64,000 bases of DNA from Natronobiforma cellulositropha (GTDB lineage: Archaea; Halobacteriota; Halobacteria; Halobacteriales; Natrialbaceae), in assembly GCF_025629245.1 (NCBI RefSeq), contig NZ_JANZXN010000005.1:124001-188000 (forward strand). Direction: 5' to 3'. Under the pieces are notes generated by a model, which saw only the letters and a list, made by a program, of their open reading frames with translations, had not been told where the DNA came from and ran no database searches. The position numbers were made by a program, and so were the translations under genes. Within the stretch, counting starts at the first letter, position 1. Every line of letters begins with the position of its first letter. This document shows, one piece after another, positions 7,990 through 16,781 of the stretch.

Positions 7990-9108
7990 TTACTCCGGGA
8001 ACGCATCGTCAAGAACCCGCCGTCTGTACGCCTGATCGACCCCGGCCCGATAGACTAACGGCTCGTGAGAGTCGCGATACGGTGACCAGCTCGCGCGGTC
8101 TAACTCGTCGTGAACGGCATCGATCCACGCCCGCCGGAATGGGCGGTCGACCATCCGTTTCGGTTCACCCTCGTATTCGACCCAGTGAGGTGTTCCTCGA
8201 GTGCTGCCGCCGGAAGAGAACTCGTAATATCCGTCCGCCGCCTCGAGTAGTTCGTCTGCGTTCTCGGTGTCGTTCGGAAGAATAAACCCCGTCCGGGGGT
8301 CGGGGGAGAAGAACGCACCCAACACCATTCGGCGGTTGACCGAGATGCTGATCCGATTTTTCTGCGGGATCGACGTTACCAAATGCCCATCGTCCGTCGT
8401 CAATCCCGTTGCGGCGATCAGGTCACCCAGCAGTTCGAAGAACGCATCGGCCCACTCCCTGCTGGGTGCCATTGCCACTCGTTTCACGACCGCCTCGTGG
8501 GCGTCGTCGTGTGCGTCCGTGGGTTCTCCTACCGACGGCTCGAGGGGCACGACATAACTCGCGTTAACTCGAGGAGCGTTCGAGGAGAGAGGCGCTGTAG
8601 ATGGAGTGTAGGTGAAAGAGGCTGGAGGTGACGCACGGACGAACGTCTCGAGTTCGTCGGGGTCGGCCGGATCACTCTCCGACCAGAGGCGGGCGAACCA
8701 CTCTCGAAGTTCGGTGACCGTCTCGTCGTCCTCGAACAGGACCCCCACCTCCGTTCGCTTTCGTATCCCCTTCTCGGTGAGGTTCGCAGAGCCAACGACC
8801 GCTAGATCCTCGGAGAGAACCACTTTCGCGTGCAGGTTTTCGAAGTGATGGATTCGGTCCCGGTGCGCTTCGAGTAGTGCCGTGATTTCCGTCCGTGAAT
8901 CGCCGTGGAATGCCTCGATCCACGCCTCTACGTCGGTGAGAATACGCCACTCGTCGACGGTTCGCAGGACACTCTTCAGATAGGTTGGCCCGATGTACGG
9001 GCAGGCAATCCACACCTCGTCGGACGACGCCACGTTACGAATCGCCTCGTCGAACGGTGATTCACCACCCTGATAGCTCGTTTCGGAGTGATAGAGTAAC
9101 CGGCTCAT
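7990..9108 (-). CDS. Phospholipase D-like (HKD) family protein
   Basis: 372 residues. The N-terminal ~140 residues form one PLD-type domain: the motif H93-x-K95 with GSAN at 106-109 is the HKD signature of phosphodiesterases and some nucleases. There is only one HKD motif, so a homodimer would be needed for a full active site. Residues ~170-372 are an unrecognised C-terminal domain. Single-HKD proteins include nucleases such as the NgoFVII/BfiI group, so a DNA-directed role is possible but not shown. TATA-like GTTTAGG lies ~28 nt upstream of the ATG. It sits between the toxin cassettes and zinc-ribbon copy B, in the accessory island. Confidence 0.75.
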   Translation of the reverse strand: MSRLLYHSETSYQGGESPFDEAIRNVASSDEVWIACPYIGPTYLKSVLRTVDEWRILTDVEAWIEAFHGDSRTEITALLEAHRDRIHHFENLHAKVVLSEDLAVVGSANLTEKGIRKRTEVGVLFEDDETVTELREWFARLWSESDPADPDELETFVRASPPASFTYTPSTAPLSSNAPRVNASYVVPLEPSVGEPTDAHDDAHEAVVKRVAMAPSREWADAFFELLGDLIAATGLTTDDGHLVTSIPQKNRISISVNRRMVLGAFFSPDPRTGFILPNDTENADELLEAADGYYEFSSGGSTRGTPHWVEYEGEPKRMVDRPFRRAWIDAVHDELDRASWSPYRDSHEPLVYRAGVDQAYRRRVLDDAFPE

Positions 9109-9152
9109 TGGCGACAGTACCGACCGAATCCCCTAAACTCCCACCCGTCGAC

Positions 9153-9296
9153 TCAGAGCCGACAGCCACACGGCGAGACGCGCTGGTCGCCGGGACCTCT
9201 GACGGTCACCAGCACCATCGGCTCACCACAGCGCGGACAGCGCTCGAGCGGTGACTCGTCGGCCGCTCCGTCCGACGCCTCCAGTTCACCAGTCAT
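9153..9296 (-). CDS. Small CPxCG/SPCGC zinc-ribbon protein, copy B
   Basis: 47 residues, nearly identical to copy A (3252-3395), with differences only in the acidic N-terminal part. The knuckles CPRCGEP and SPCGCRL are unchanged. It lies 44 bp upstream of the PLD gene on the same strand and is divergent from RNA copy B. Its ribosome-binding site is weaker (GGTGG) than that of copy A. Confidence 0.7.
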   Translation of the reverse strand: MTGELEASDGAADESPLERCPRCGEPMVLVTVRGPGDQRVSPCGCRL

Positions 9297-9524
9297 CGGT
9301 CCACCGGTGTACGTGTCATCGATTGCTCCCAGTCCATCAGTCGTCGCCTCCGGTGGCCGCCGGCTCGAGCGGGCACGCGCGGATGGTGGGTGCCTGGACC
9401 ACGGAGACGGCTGTGTGGGCCACGGAGGCGGGCACTCGAGCCGGAAATTTCAGACGGTCGATACACACGCGACCGAGCGTTACCACTGCGAGAACGGCAG
9501 TCTCGGCCGCGATAGCGGACGTTT

Positions 9525-9544
9525 GCGAGATGTTTAAGTCTCGC
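9525..9544 (+). promoter_or_regulatory. Inverted repeat around TATA box of RNA copy B
   Basis: Same perfect arms GCGAGA / TCTCGC around TGTTTAAG as at copy A. It predicts transcription to the right from about 9561. Confidence 0.5.
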
Positions 9545-9560
9545 CAGTCTGTTTGTTGTC

Positions 9561-9697
9561 ATGGCTGTCTAAACCGGGTCGTTGGTTTGGAAGCCACGTC
9601 TCGGGTGTTCTGGCACCCGGGGCATTTCTCGATGAACCCCCGTGGAGACGGTGGCTTCCAGTCTGCACGTTGACCTGTTCTGACTTATAGCTACTGG
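9561..9697 (+). ncRNA. Structured RNA candidate, copy B
   Basis: Same fold as copy A. P0 is AAACC/GGTTT (9571-9575 with 9584-9588), a fully compensated replacement of copy A's GAGCC/GGCTT. P1 is TGGAAGCCAC/GTGGCTTCCA (9588-9597 with 9651-9660), P2 GGGTG/CACCC with a different loop, P3 GGGG/CCCC. The tail CTTATAGCTACTGG is kept. The ATG at the predicted 5' end is followed by an in-frame stop after three codons, so the unit is not a conserved protein gene. Confidence 0.55.
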
Positions 9698-10024
9698 AAA
9701 CGGTCAATGGCGGGCGCGAGAGCGGCCAAGCGGGCGGTACGCTCGAGCGGACGGCGGAGACAGGGCAGCGCTCGTTTGCTCGAAGTGAGCGGTATAGCGA
9801 GCACTCGATGCGCCAAATGTACCGCGTGCGGGTCACGATAGAAATCGTCTCGTGTTTACTAACAGTCTCGAGGTGATCGTTAGTGACTGGTTCCCCCGTC
9901 ACGTGGTGGGGAATCTTCTTCGAACCGGACCGTAGTGGCAGCCGGGTGAAAATACGTTCAATATATATTACAGTACTCGACCGAATTCAGTACGCTTAAT
10001 GTATCCATCTCCGTATCTGATCGC
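9698..10024. other. Intergenic region before padR
   Basis: About 330 bp without a gene I can support. It contains a hairpin TTCCCC/GGGGAA near 9892-9917, an AT-rich tract ATATATATTAC near 9961-9972, and a TATA-like CTTAATG near 9996 that probably serves the padR-type gene. Confidence 0.5.
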
Positions 10025-10312
10025 ATGTACGACCTGACCGGGTTTCAGCGCGACCTGTTGTACGTAACGGCCGGACTGCACGAACCGCACGGACTGGCGA
10101 TCAAAGACGAACTGGACGACTACTACGAGAAGGACATCCAGCACGGGCGTCTCTACCCGAACCTCGACACGCTCGTGGATAAAGGCCTGCTCGAGAAGGG
10201 CGAGGCCGACCGGCGCACCAACGTCTACGCAGTGACCCGACGCGGCCGCCGCGAGATCGAAGCGCGCCGCGACTGGGAGACGACCTACATCGAAGAACTG
10301 CTCTCGTCCTGA
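10025..10312 (+). CDS. PadR-family transcriptional regulator
   Basis: 95-residue PadR-type winged-helix protein: helical N-terminus (TGFQRDLLYVTAGL), recognition region GRLYPNLDTLVDKGLLEKG, and wing with RRTNVYAVTRRGRREI. It is the compact haloarchaeal form without a long C-terminal dimerisation helix. A TATA-like box lies ~28 nt upstream, so the message is probably leaderless. It converges on the symporter gene; its target is unknown. Confidence 0.88.
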   Translation: MYDLTGFQRDLLYVTAGLHEPHGLAIKDELDDYYEKDIQHGRLYPNLDTLVDKGLLEKGEADRRTNVYAVTRRGRREIEARRDWETTYIEELLSS

Positions 10313-10342
10313 GCGAGTCACGGGTCGGAGCTGTGAGCCCCA

Positions 10343-11914
10343 TCAATCGGCACCGATCCCTTCGAAGTATCGAGACGGACGTTCGTCGGGCGCAGGCGAC
10401 GTCAGCAGGGAGACGACGACGGTAAGCACCAACCCGAGTCCCATGCCGACGAGTCCCGGCGTCCAGCCGGCGTACGTTCCTGGAAAGACCGTCGTGAGAG
10501 CCATCGCGAGCGCCGACAGTGCGCCCGCGAGCATCTCGAGGACAGTTCCCGTGAGCGACGCCTCGAGCGACGCGAGTGCGCCGACGAGCGCGCTGGAGAA
10601 GAGGCTGGTGAAGTAGAACGCCTGTGCGCCGGCGATGCCGACGAGGATGCCCGCCCGTGTGGTTCGTCGCCAGTAGAGGGCGACGATCACGGGGAGGGCG
10701 AGCTGGGCGAAGCCGCTGAAGGCGGCGTCGCCGATCTCGAACAGGGTCGCGGGGTTGTAGAGGCTGGCGACGAACGTCGCGAGTGCGAAGCAGACGACGC
10801 CGACGCGGGCGATGAAGTCCTCCCGGCGTTCGGAGAGGGTCGCGTCGACGAAGGGACGGTAGAGGTCCCGGGTGAAGTAGGAGGACCCGGAGAGCAACAT
10901 CGAGTCGGAGGAGGACATCATGGCGGCCATCGCGCCCGCGATGACGAGTGCGGCGAACCAGGGCGTGGTGAGTTCGTCGAGAATCGCGGGGAGGACGTTG
11001 CCGTCCGCGCCCGCCTCGACGCCGAGTCCCTGCGCCCAGACGGCGAGCATGAACGCGGGGAGAAAGAGCAACAGACAGAGGATCGGCCAGAGGGCGAACG
11101 AGCGTTTGAGCACCGTCTTCGACCCCGCAGCGAAGAAGCGCTGGTTGACCTGCGGGAACATCGCGACGCCGAAGCCGATCGTGATCGCCGTCGAGAGCAT
11201 CCACTGCGGGGTGTAGAGACCGCCACCGAGTGCGAGGAACTCGCCGTAGTCCGCCTCGAGCGTCGCCGTCGCCGCGCTCGGGCCGTCCACCGCGGCGAGC
11301 ACCCACAGGAGCGCGACCCAGACGGTGACGAGCATGAACGCCCCCTGGAGCGTGTCGGTCCAGGCGATGCCGCGCATGCCGGCGGCGACGACGTAGACGA
11401 TCATGAAGACGGTGATCAGGCCCGCGCCGAGGGCGTAGGAGACCGCGCCGCCCGTCAGGGCCTCGAGCGCCGTCCCCGCGCCGACCTGCTGGAGCATGAC
11501 GTAGGGGAAGAGCCAGACGAGGCTGACGCCGGCGACTAAGCCGCGGAGACGTCTCGAGGCGAAGCGGTCGCCGAGCATCTCGCCGAGGGTGACGTAGTCG
11601 TACTGACGGCCGAGCAGCCACTGTTTGTAGCCGACGACGTACCAGAGGATGCCGAAGATGATGCCGTCCATCAGCCCCATGACGAGGATGAACTCGGGAC
11701 CGTTGGCGTAGGCGATGTTCGGCCCGGCGAAGAAGGTGAACGCAGAGAGCAGCGTCGCGAACGTCGTAAAGAGGAGGACGACGGTGCCGAGGGTGCGACT
11801 CGCGAGGTAGAAGTCCTCGGCGGTGCGGTCGGTACGCTGGTAGGCGTAGAGACCGATGGCGAGTGCGAGCAGCAAGTAGCCGACGATGATGCCGATCTGG
11901 AGACCGACGGTCAC
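10343..11914 (-). CDS. Sodium:solute symporter (SSS family)
   Basis: 523 residues with about 13 hydrophobic segments, typical of the SSS family, which moves small organic solutes such as monocarboxylates or amino acids with Na+. Family-like stretches include GTVVLLFTTFATLLSAFTFF and ITIGFGVAMFPQVNQRFFAA. The GTG start overlaps the upstream DUF3311 gene by GTGA, so the two form one transcript. DUF3311 plus SSS is a common pair in which the small protein is an accessory membrane subunit. The solute cannot be told. Confidence 0.88.
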   Translation of the reverse strand: MTVGLQIGIIVGYLLLALAIGLYAYQRTDRTAEDFYLASRTLGTVVLLFTTFATLLSAFTFFAGPNIAYANGPEFILVMGLMDGIIFGILWYVVGYKQWLLGRQYDYVTLGEMLGDRFASRRLRGLVAGVSLVWLFPYVMLQQVGAGTALEALTGGAVSYALGAGLITVFMIVYVVAAGMRGIAWTDTLQGAFMLVTVWVALLWVLAAVDGPSAATATLEADYGEFLALGGGLYTPQWMLSTAITIGFGVAMFPQVNQRFFAAGSKTVLKRSFALWPILCLLLFLPAFMLAVWAQGLGVEAGADGNVLPAILDELTTPWFAALVIAGAMAAMMSSSDSMLLSGSSYFTRDLYRPFVDATLSERREDFIARVGVVCFALATFVASLYNPATLFEIGDAAFSGFAQLALPVIVALYWRRTTRAGILVGIAGAQAFYFTSLFSSALVGALASLEASLTGTVLEMLAGALSALAMALTTVFPGTYAGWTPGLVGMGLGLVLTVVVSLLTSPAPDERPSRYFEGIGAD

Positions 11915-12177
11915 CGCGAGCCACCCCCGTCCCCCACACTGGCCGTCGCGCTGGCGCGCTCACTCGAGTCCGCGGTCTCGACCCCGAGACCCCACGCCCG
12001 CCGTGCGAAGAGCCAGAAGACGGCCGACGCGAGGACCATCCAGCCGACGTGCCACCAGAGCCAGAGCGGCAGGCCGAAGACGACCGTCGACGACCCCCAG
12101 AGGAACCAGGGAATCGCCAGCGCACAGAGGACGACACCCACCGTGGCCCAGCCAACGAGTTCGCGTCGCCGATGCAT
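11911..12177 (-). CDS. DUF3311 small membrane protein
   Basis: 88 residues with two hydrophobic segments (ELVGWATVGVVLCALAIPWF and LWLWWHVGWMVLASAVFWLF). This is the DUF3311 pattern found directly upstream of SSS symporters. The start is the ATG of MHRRRELVGW at 12177. It overlaps the symporter by 4 nt, so it is presumably co-translated with it. Confidence 0.82.
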   Translation of the reverse strand: MHRRRELVGWATVGVVLCALAIPWFLWGSSTVVFGLPLWLWWHVGWMVLASAVFWLFARRAWGLGVETADSSERASATASVGDGGGSR

Positions 12178-12350
12178 GCAAGCGCCTAGCAGACTGCTCT
12201 GGGTAACCTTTTCTATCTCGCTGTGAGATCCGTGGCTACCCGGCTGGTTTCCCCCACCCCGTCGCAGTCGGTCGATTTCACCAAGGTAAAAGACGAGTTT
12301 CACGTATGGAAAGGAGTATACGTGTCGTGGAACGAGCTGGTGGGTATCGA

Positions 12351-13151
12351 ATGGCGCGCCTGTTTCCGATCCGTTCTGAGGCCCCCGCGAGAGAGGGGAC
12401 GCCGCGAGTCGTCGACCTCGAGGACGAAGACGCCGACGCGGTCTTCGGCGCGCTCTCTTCGACGACCGCCCGTCGGATCTACACCCACCTGAGCGACGAA
12501 CCCGGGACGCCGAGTGACGTCGCCGAGGCGGTCGACACCTCGATCCAGAACGTCCGCTATCACTTAGAGAAACTCGAGGACGCGGGCCTGATCGAGGTGG
12601 TCGACACCTGGTACTCCTCGCGCGGCAACGAGATGAGCGTCTACGCGCCCGCGAACGGGCCGCTGATCGTGACGAGCGATCGGTCGGCGGCGACGCAGTT
12701 GCGCGACGCCCTCTCGCGGTTTCTCGGCGGGGTCGCCGTCCTCGCGGTGGCGAGTTTGCTCGTTCAGGTCGGTCTCGTGCGCGCCCTCTCCTCGACGGGA
12801 TCTGCCGGGTGGTTCGCCGGCGGTGACGACGCTGGGTCTGCGAGCGAGGGCGACGAACCGATGACGGCGACAGAGCGGAGTGAAACGTACGAACGGGACG
12901 AAGCGCTCGAGACAGAGACGGTCGACGACGGGGACGACAGCACCGACGTAGAGGTGACCGCAGACGGCGGCGGCGATGGGTTCAGCATCAACACGGTGGA
13001 GTTCGCGACAGAGGGTGGACCCGAGACGACGGACGCGGTCATCGTGACACTACCCCCGGGGCTGCTCTTCTTCCTCGGTGGACTGCTCGTACTCACCGTC
13101 GTCACCGCCCTCTGGTACCGCCGGGCGCGCCGCGTCGACGCACGACGCTGA
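12351..13151 (+). CDS. Membrane-anchored winged-helix (ArsR-like) regulator
   Basis: 266 residues. Residues ~25-100 form an ArsR-type winged helix (DADAVFGALSSTTARRIYTH, then SDVAEAVDTSIQNVRYHLEK). Then a hydrophobic segment (~FLGGVAVLAVASLLVQVGLV), an acidic linker, and a C-terminal hydrophobic segment ending in YRRARR. Such one-component regulators may sense membrane or surface signals. The start at 12351 has a TATA-like GAGTATACG ~27 nt upstream (leaderless), which favours it over an in-frame ATG at 12306. Confidence 0.78.
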   Translation: MARLFPIRSEAPAREGTPRVVDLEDEDADAVFGALSSTTARRIYTHLSDEPGTPSDVAEAVDTSIQNVRYHLEKLEDAGLIEVVDTWYSSRGNEMSVYAPANGPLIVTSDRSAATQLRDALSRFLGGVAVLAVASLLVQVGLVRALSSTGSAGWFAGGDDAGSASEGDEPMTATERSETYERDEALETETVDDGDDSTDVEVTADGGGDGFSINTVEFATEGGPETTDAVIVTLPPGLLFFLGGLLVLTVVTALWYRRARRVDARR

Positions 13152-13275
13152 CCGGCGGGCGACGGTGAGACGGTGACGCCGGGTCAACAGGTATTTGCCG
13201 CTGACGGCCGTATTTCGAGGTAATCGGCTACTGCTCGCGGTCGGCGCGGCCAGTACACACCCGGGGCGAATCTCC

Positions 13276-14601
13276 ATGGAAGACACGTCAAAGTACCTCA
13301 TTCACGCGGACGTCACGGCCGACGGAGTGGTCGAACGGAGTGACGTCGTCGGCGCGATCTTCGGGCAGACGGAGGGTCTTCTGGGCGACGAACTCGACCT
13401 CAGAGACCTCAGACACTCCCAGAAGGTCGGACGCATCGACGTCGAGATCACGAGCGCGAGCGGCACCTCGAGCGGCCGGGTGACGATCGCGACCAGCCTC
13501 GATAAGGTCGAGACGGCGACGCTCGCCGCGGCACTCGAGACGATCTCCCGGGTCGGTCCCTGCCGGGCGGAACTCGAGGTGCGCGAGATCGAAGACGTAC
13601 GGGCGGCCAAACGCAAACAGGTCGTCGAACGGGCGAAGGAACTCCTGCGGACGGGCTTCGACGATACGGTGATGTCTTCAGAGGAGATCCTCACCGAGGT
13701 CCGCGAGTACGTCCGCGTCGAAGATATCACCGAGTTCGAGGGTCTCCCCGCGGGACCACGGGTGACCGACGGCGACGCGATCATCGTCGTCGAGGGCAGA
13801 GCGGACGTGCTCACCCTGCTCAAGTACGGCATCAAGAACGCCATCGCCGTCGAGGGGACGAACGTCCCCGACGCGGTCGCGGAGTTGACCAACCACCGGA
13901 CGGTGACCGCCTTCCTCGACGGCGACCGCGGTGGGGAGTTGATCTTAGAGGAACTCACACAGGTCGGCGACGTCGACTACGTCACGTTCGCTCCCGCGGG
14001 GCGCTCCGTCGAGGACCTCGACCACCACGACGTGTTCAGCGCCCTCCGGAACAAACACCCCTACGACGACGTCGCCGGGACCATCCCCCGTGAGACCATC
14101 GCCGCGACCGACGGCAGTACGACACCCGTCCCGTCGGCGACGGACGGCGCGAACGCACTCGAGGCGAGCGAGGGCGAACAGGTCGTCGTAACCGGCACGT
14201 CCGACGAGCCTCCCTCGACGGCCGAGAGCGCGCCGCTCGAGACGGTCACGTCGGCGACGGAGGCGGGCCAGCCGGACGACGCGGAGTCCGCCCCCAGGAG
14301 CGTCTACGAACACGCGAGCGCCGTCATCCGCGAGCGGACCGACCAGGTGCGCTTTCTCGACGCGGAGGGAACGGTGCTCGAGGAGACCGCGGCCGGGGAG
14401 ACGTACGACACACTCGAGACCGCGGAGACGGTGCCGACGACGGTCGTCCTCGACGGCATCGTCGGCCAGCGGCTCGTCGACCTGGCGGCCGACCGGGGTG
14501 TCGACGTGATCGTCGCGCGTGCGCTCGGCCAGTTCACGAAGCGGCCGACGGGCGTCCGGGTCTATCCGGTCACCGAGGTCGCCGAGGAGCCGCCCGGTTA
14601 G
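13276..14601 (+). CDS. dnaG: DnaG-type primase, archaeal
   Basis: 441 residues, the archaeal DnaG form, known mostly as an RNA-associated (exosome) subunit with primase-type folding. The TOPRIM domain is clear: EGRAD near residues 172-176 and the acidic DGDRGGE near 214-220. The N-terminus MEDTSKYLIHADVTADG is typical of archaeal DnaG and fixes the start. A divergent acidic linker follows (~270-360), then a short conserved C-terminal region. The end overlaps the convergent DUF92 gene by 4 bp. Confidence 0.94.
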   Translation: MEDTSKYLIHADVTADGVVERSDVVGAIFGQTEGLLGDELDLRDLRHSQKVGRIDVEITSASGTSSGRVTIATSLDKVETATLAAALETISRVGPCRAELEVREIEDVRAAKRKQVVERAKELLRTGFDDTVMSSEEILTEVREYVRVEDITEFEGLPAGPRVTDGDAIIVVEGRADVLTLLKYGIKNAIAVEGTNVPDAVAELTNHRTVTAFLDGDRGGELILEELTQVGDVDYVTFAPAGRSVEDLDHHDVFSALRNKHPYDDVAGTIPRETIAATDGSTTPVPSATDGANALEASEGEQVVVTGTSDEPPSTAESAPLETVTSATEAGQPDDAESAPRSVYEHASAVIRERTDQVRFLDAEGTVLEETAAGETYDTLETAETVPTTVVLDGIVGQRLVDLAADRGVDVIVARALGQFTKRPTGVRVYPVTEVAEEPPG

Positions 14602-15929
14602 CCGAGGACGGCGATCGAGAGGAGCAAGAGTGCGCCGACGAGGGCCCCCGAGAGCGTCGCGAGGAAGTTGACGCCCTGGTTGCCGACGAGGTTCCCCTCG
14701 ACCGTCGCGCCGAGGAGGCTGTCGACGGTCATGCCGGCGAAGCCCGCAGCGACGATGATCGCCGCGCCGACGCCACCGACGTCGGTGAAGAACACGTACG
14801 AGATGAGCGCGACGACGGTCGCCCCGGCGAGACCGGCGACCTCGCCCTGCCAGGTGACCCCGCCGTCGGTGCCCGGTTCGACTGGCTCGAGCGTCGTGAT
14901 CAGCCGCGGGGAGTCGAAGACGCCGCCGATCTCACTCGAGAGGGTGTCGCTGAGCGCGGTCGCGAGCGAGCCAGCGAAGGCGAACAGGAAGAGGGCGGGT
15001 TCGTCGACCGGGATGACGCCGGCGGAACTCGCGGCGTAGCCGAGGACGGCCGCGAGGGCGACGGCGGCGTTGCCGAGGACGTTCGAACTGCCGCGTGCGC
15101 CGTCGTTCTCCTCGGCGACGCCGCGGTCTCGTTTCTCCTCGTAGCGGAACTTCGTCGAGAGGCTGCCGATGGCGAAGAAGGTGATGAGGACGGCGAACCA
15201 GTCGTAGCCGCCGAGGACGATGGTGAGCAACGAGAGCAAGACGCCGGTGAGCATGCCGGCGACGGAGGCAGCGCCGAGAGCGAACGAGACGTAGCCGACG
15301 GCGACCGTGACCGCGAGCGCGAGCGCGACGTCGGTCGTCGTGATGGCCGGGTCGAGTTCGACGAGGAGCCAGCCGAGAAAGCCGACGGCGAGCACGACGA
15401 CCGGATCGTCGTACTGAAAGAGGACGTCGCGCAGCAGGGCCGCGAGGAGGACGCCGCCGGCGGCGAGGAAGACGACGGTCGCGAGCGTCGAACTGAGGGG
15501 GAGTCCCTCGAGCGTCCGCGTGAGCAGGTGGCCCGCGATGGCACTCACACCGCCGAGGAGACAGAAGGCCACGACGCGAGCGACGGCGTGGTCGGTGACG
15601 AGACCGGCGAGTTCGTCGCCGAGGTTGCCGAAGCCGACGAGGAGGACGCTGGCGACGAAGACCGCCGTCGGCATCGACGACTCCGCGGCGAGCAGGCCAA
15701 GCGTCGTCGCTGCGAGCGCGAACGTGAAGAGACCGTAGAGTCGCCCGTCTTCGTAGTCCTGGGGGTAAGCGAAGAGGTCGAAGGCGGGTCCGTCGGTGAC
15801 GACGAGCGCGAGTGCGAGTACCACCAGTGCGACGGGGAGCGCACCGATGGGGTCGTCGAGTAGCGGAACGACGAGGACGAGCGTCGACAGCAACGCAAAC
15901 GCTCCTGCTCGTCGAACGGTCGATGTCAC
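14598..15929 (-). CDS. DUF92 family integral membrane protein
   Basis: 443 residues with about a dozen hydrophobic segments. The C-terminal part matches DUF92: GSLATALSDTLSSEIG and GMTVDSLLGATVEGNLVGNQ. The family includes plant VTE6, a phytyl-phosphate kinase, so a polyprenyl-lipid role is plausible; the nearby cis-prenyltransferase genes fit this but do not prove it. GTG start at 15929, with TATA-like GTTAAG 28-33 nt upstream. Confidence 0.85.
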   Translation of the reverse strand: MTSTVRRAGAFALLSTLVLVVPLLDDPIGALPVALVVLALALVVTDGPAFDLFAYPQDYEDGRLYGLFTFALAATTLGLLAAESSMPTAVFVASVLLVGFGNLGDELAGLVTDHAVARVVAFCLLGGVSAIAGHLLTRTLEGLPLSSTLATVVFLAAGGVLLAALLRDVLFQYDDPVVVLAVGFLGWLLVELDPAITTTDVALALAVTVAVGYVSFALGAASVAGMLTGVLLSLLTIVLGGYDWFAVLITFFAIGSLSTKFRYEEKRDRGVAEENDGARGSSNVLGNAAVALAAVLGYAASSAGVIPVDEPALFLFAFAGSLATALSDTLSSEIGGVFDSPRLITTLEPVEPGTDGGVTWQGEVAGLAGATVVALISYVFFTDVGGVGAAIIVAAGFAGMTVDSLLGATVEGNLVGNQGVNFLATLSGALVGALLLLSIAVLG

Positions 15930-16124
15930 GATATCGGACCCTTTCTGTGGGGATCACTTAACTTCCCCTTTTCGCGTTATCGTCCGCCTCCCGCTCTCGG
16001 TACGGGCGGGAAACGGCATTCACCGACCGTCCACTCTCGGTTCGGACGGTGACTCGCGAGCGACGGTTGCAGGAACTCACGACGATCCGAACGTTTAGGC
16101 GCGTACGCGACGAACCGCCCGGTC

Positions 16125-16730
16125 GTGGGACTGTACGAACGGTACCTCGCCTACCAACTGCGCCGTCACGACGGTACGCCACCCGAACACGTCGCGCTCG
16201 TGATCACCGAGCGCGACCTGCTGGAACAGGGTGCCTACGAGACGCTCACCGACTTCTTCGACTGGGCGTTCGAGTACGCCACGCGCGTGACGGTGTACGT
16301 GAGCGTCCTCGACGCCGGGGCGATTCCGACCCTCCAGCGCGAACTCGAGGAACTCGACACACCGCGTGAGATCGCCGTCCGTGGACCCGAAGACCGCGTT
16401 CGTGCCGACGCGCCGATCCAGGTCGGTATCGGGTTGGGCGGCAAAGCCGAGTTTACGAGCGCGGTCAGAACGCTGGCGGCGGGCGTCGCCGACGGCGAAC
16501 TCACACCGGAAGAGATCGACGACGAACGCGTCGAGCGTCACCTGATCTTTCCGTCCGAACCGGACGTGGTGATCAAGACCGGTGCCGAGCGCCTCTCCGA
16601 TTTCATGATCTGGCAGTCGGTCTACGCAGAGCTGTACTTCACCGACGTCAACTGGCGTGACTTCAGAAAGCGCGACTTCCTGCGTGCGATCCGTGAGTTC
16701 TACAACCGGTCGCGGCGCTTCGGCCAGTGA
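16125..16730 (+). CDS. cis-prenyltransferase paralogue lacking catalytic residues
   Basis: 201 residues. It aligns over most of its length with the UppS encoded nearby: VALVITERDLLEQ replaces VAVIQDGNRRYAR, and PDVVIKTGAERLSDFMIWQS replaces the IIRTGG...SNFLPW region. The DGNRR motif that binds diphosphate and Mg2+ is absent, so it is probably not catalytic alone. By analogy with eukaryotic Nus1/NgBR it could be a partner subunit of UppS (inference). GTG start at 16125, with TATA-like CGTTTAGG 27-34 nt upstream (leaderless). Confidence 0.78.
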   Translation: MGLYERYLAYQLRRHDGTPPEHVALVITERDLLEQGAYETLTDFFDWAFEYATRVTVYVSVLDAGAIPTLQRELEELDTPREIAVRGPEDRVRADAPIQVGIGLGGKAEFTSAVRTLAAGVADGELTPEEIDDERVERHLIFPSEPDVVIKTGAERLSDFMIWQSVYAELYFTDVNWRDFRKRDFLRAIREFYNRSRRFGQ

Positions 16731-16781
16731 CCGCCGACTGCCGGCCGGTCTGGGTCGGATCGTCCGCACACGCCGAGAAGG

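Larger units (their letters stand above)
3250..9701. repeat. Direct repeats bounding the accessory island
   Basis: Two segments recur in the same orientation about 5.9 kb apart: 3250-3395 with 9151-9296 (zinc-ribbon gene), and 3465-3728 with 9433-9701 (RNA promoter and body). The spacer between them is longer in the second copy. The 5.4 kb enclosed holds the toxin cassettes and the PLD gene, so recombination between the repeats could excise or duplicate it. Confidence 0.85.

Noticed and set aside
10101-12155. Long minus-strand open frame overlapping the symporter in another frame
   Set aside because: Arg/Ser-rich translation typical of out-of-frame GC-rich DNA; the symporter and DUF3311 genes explain the region.
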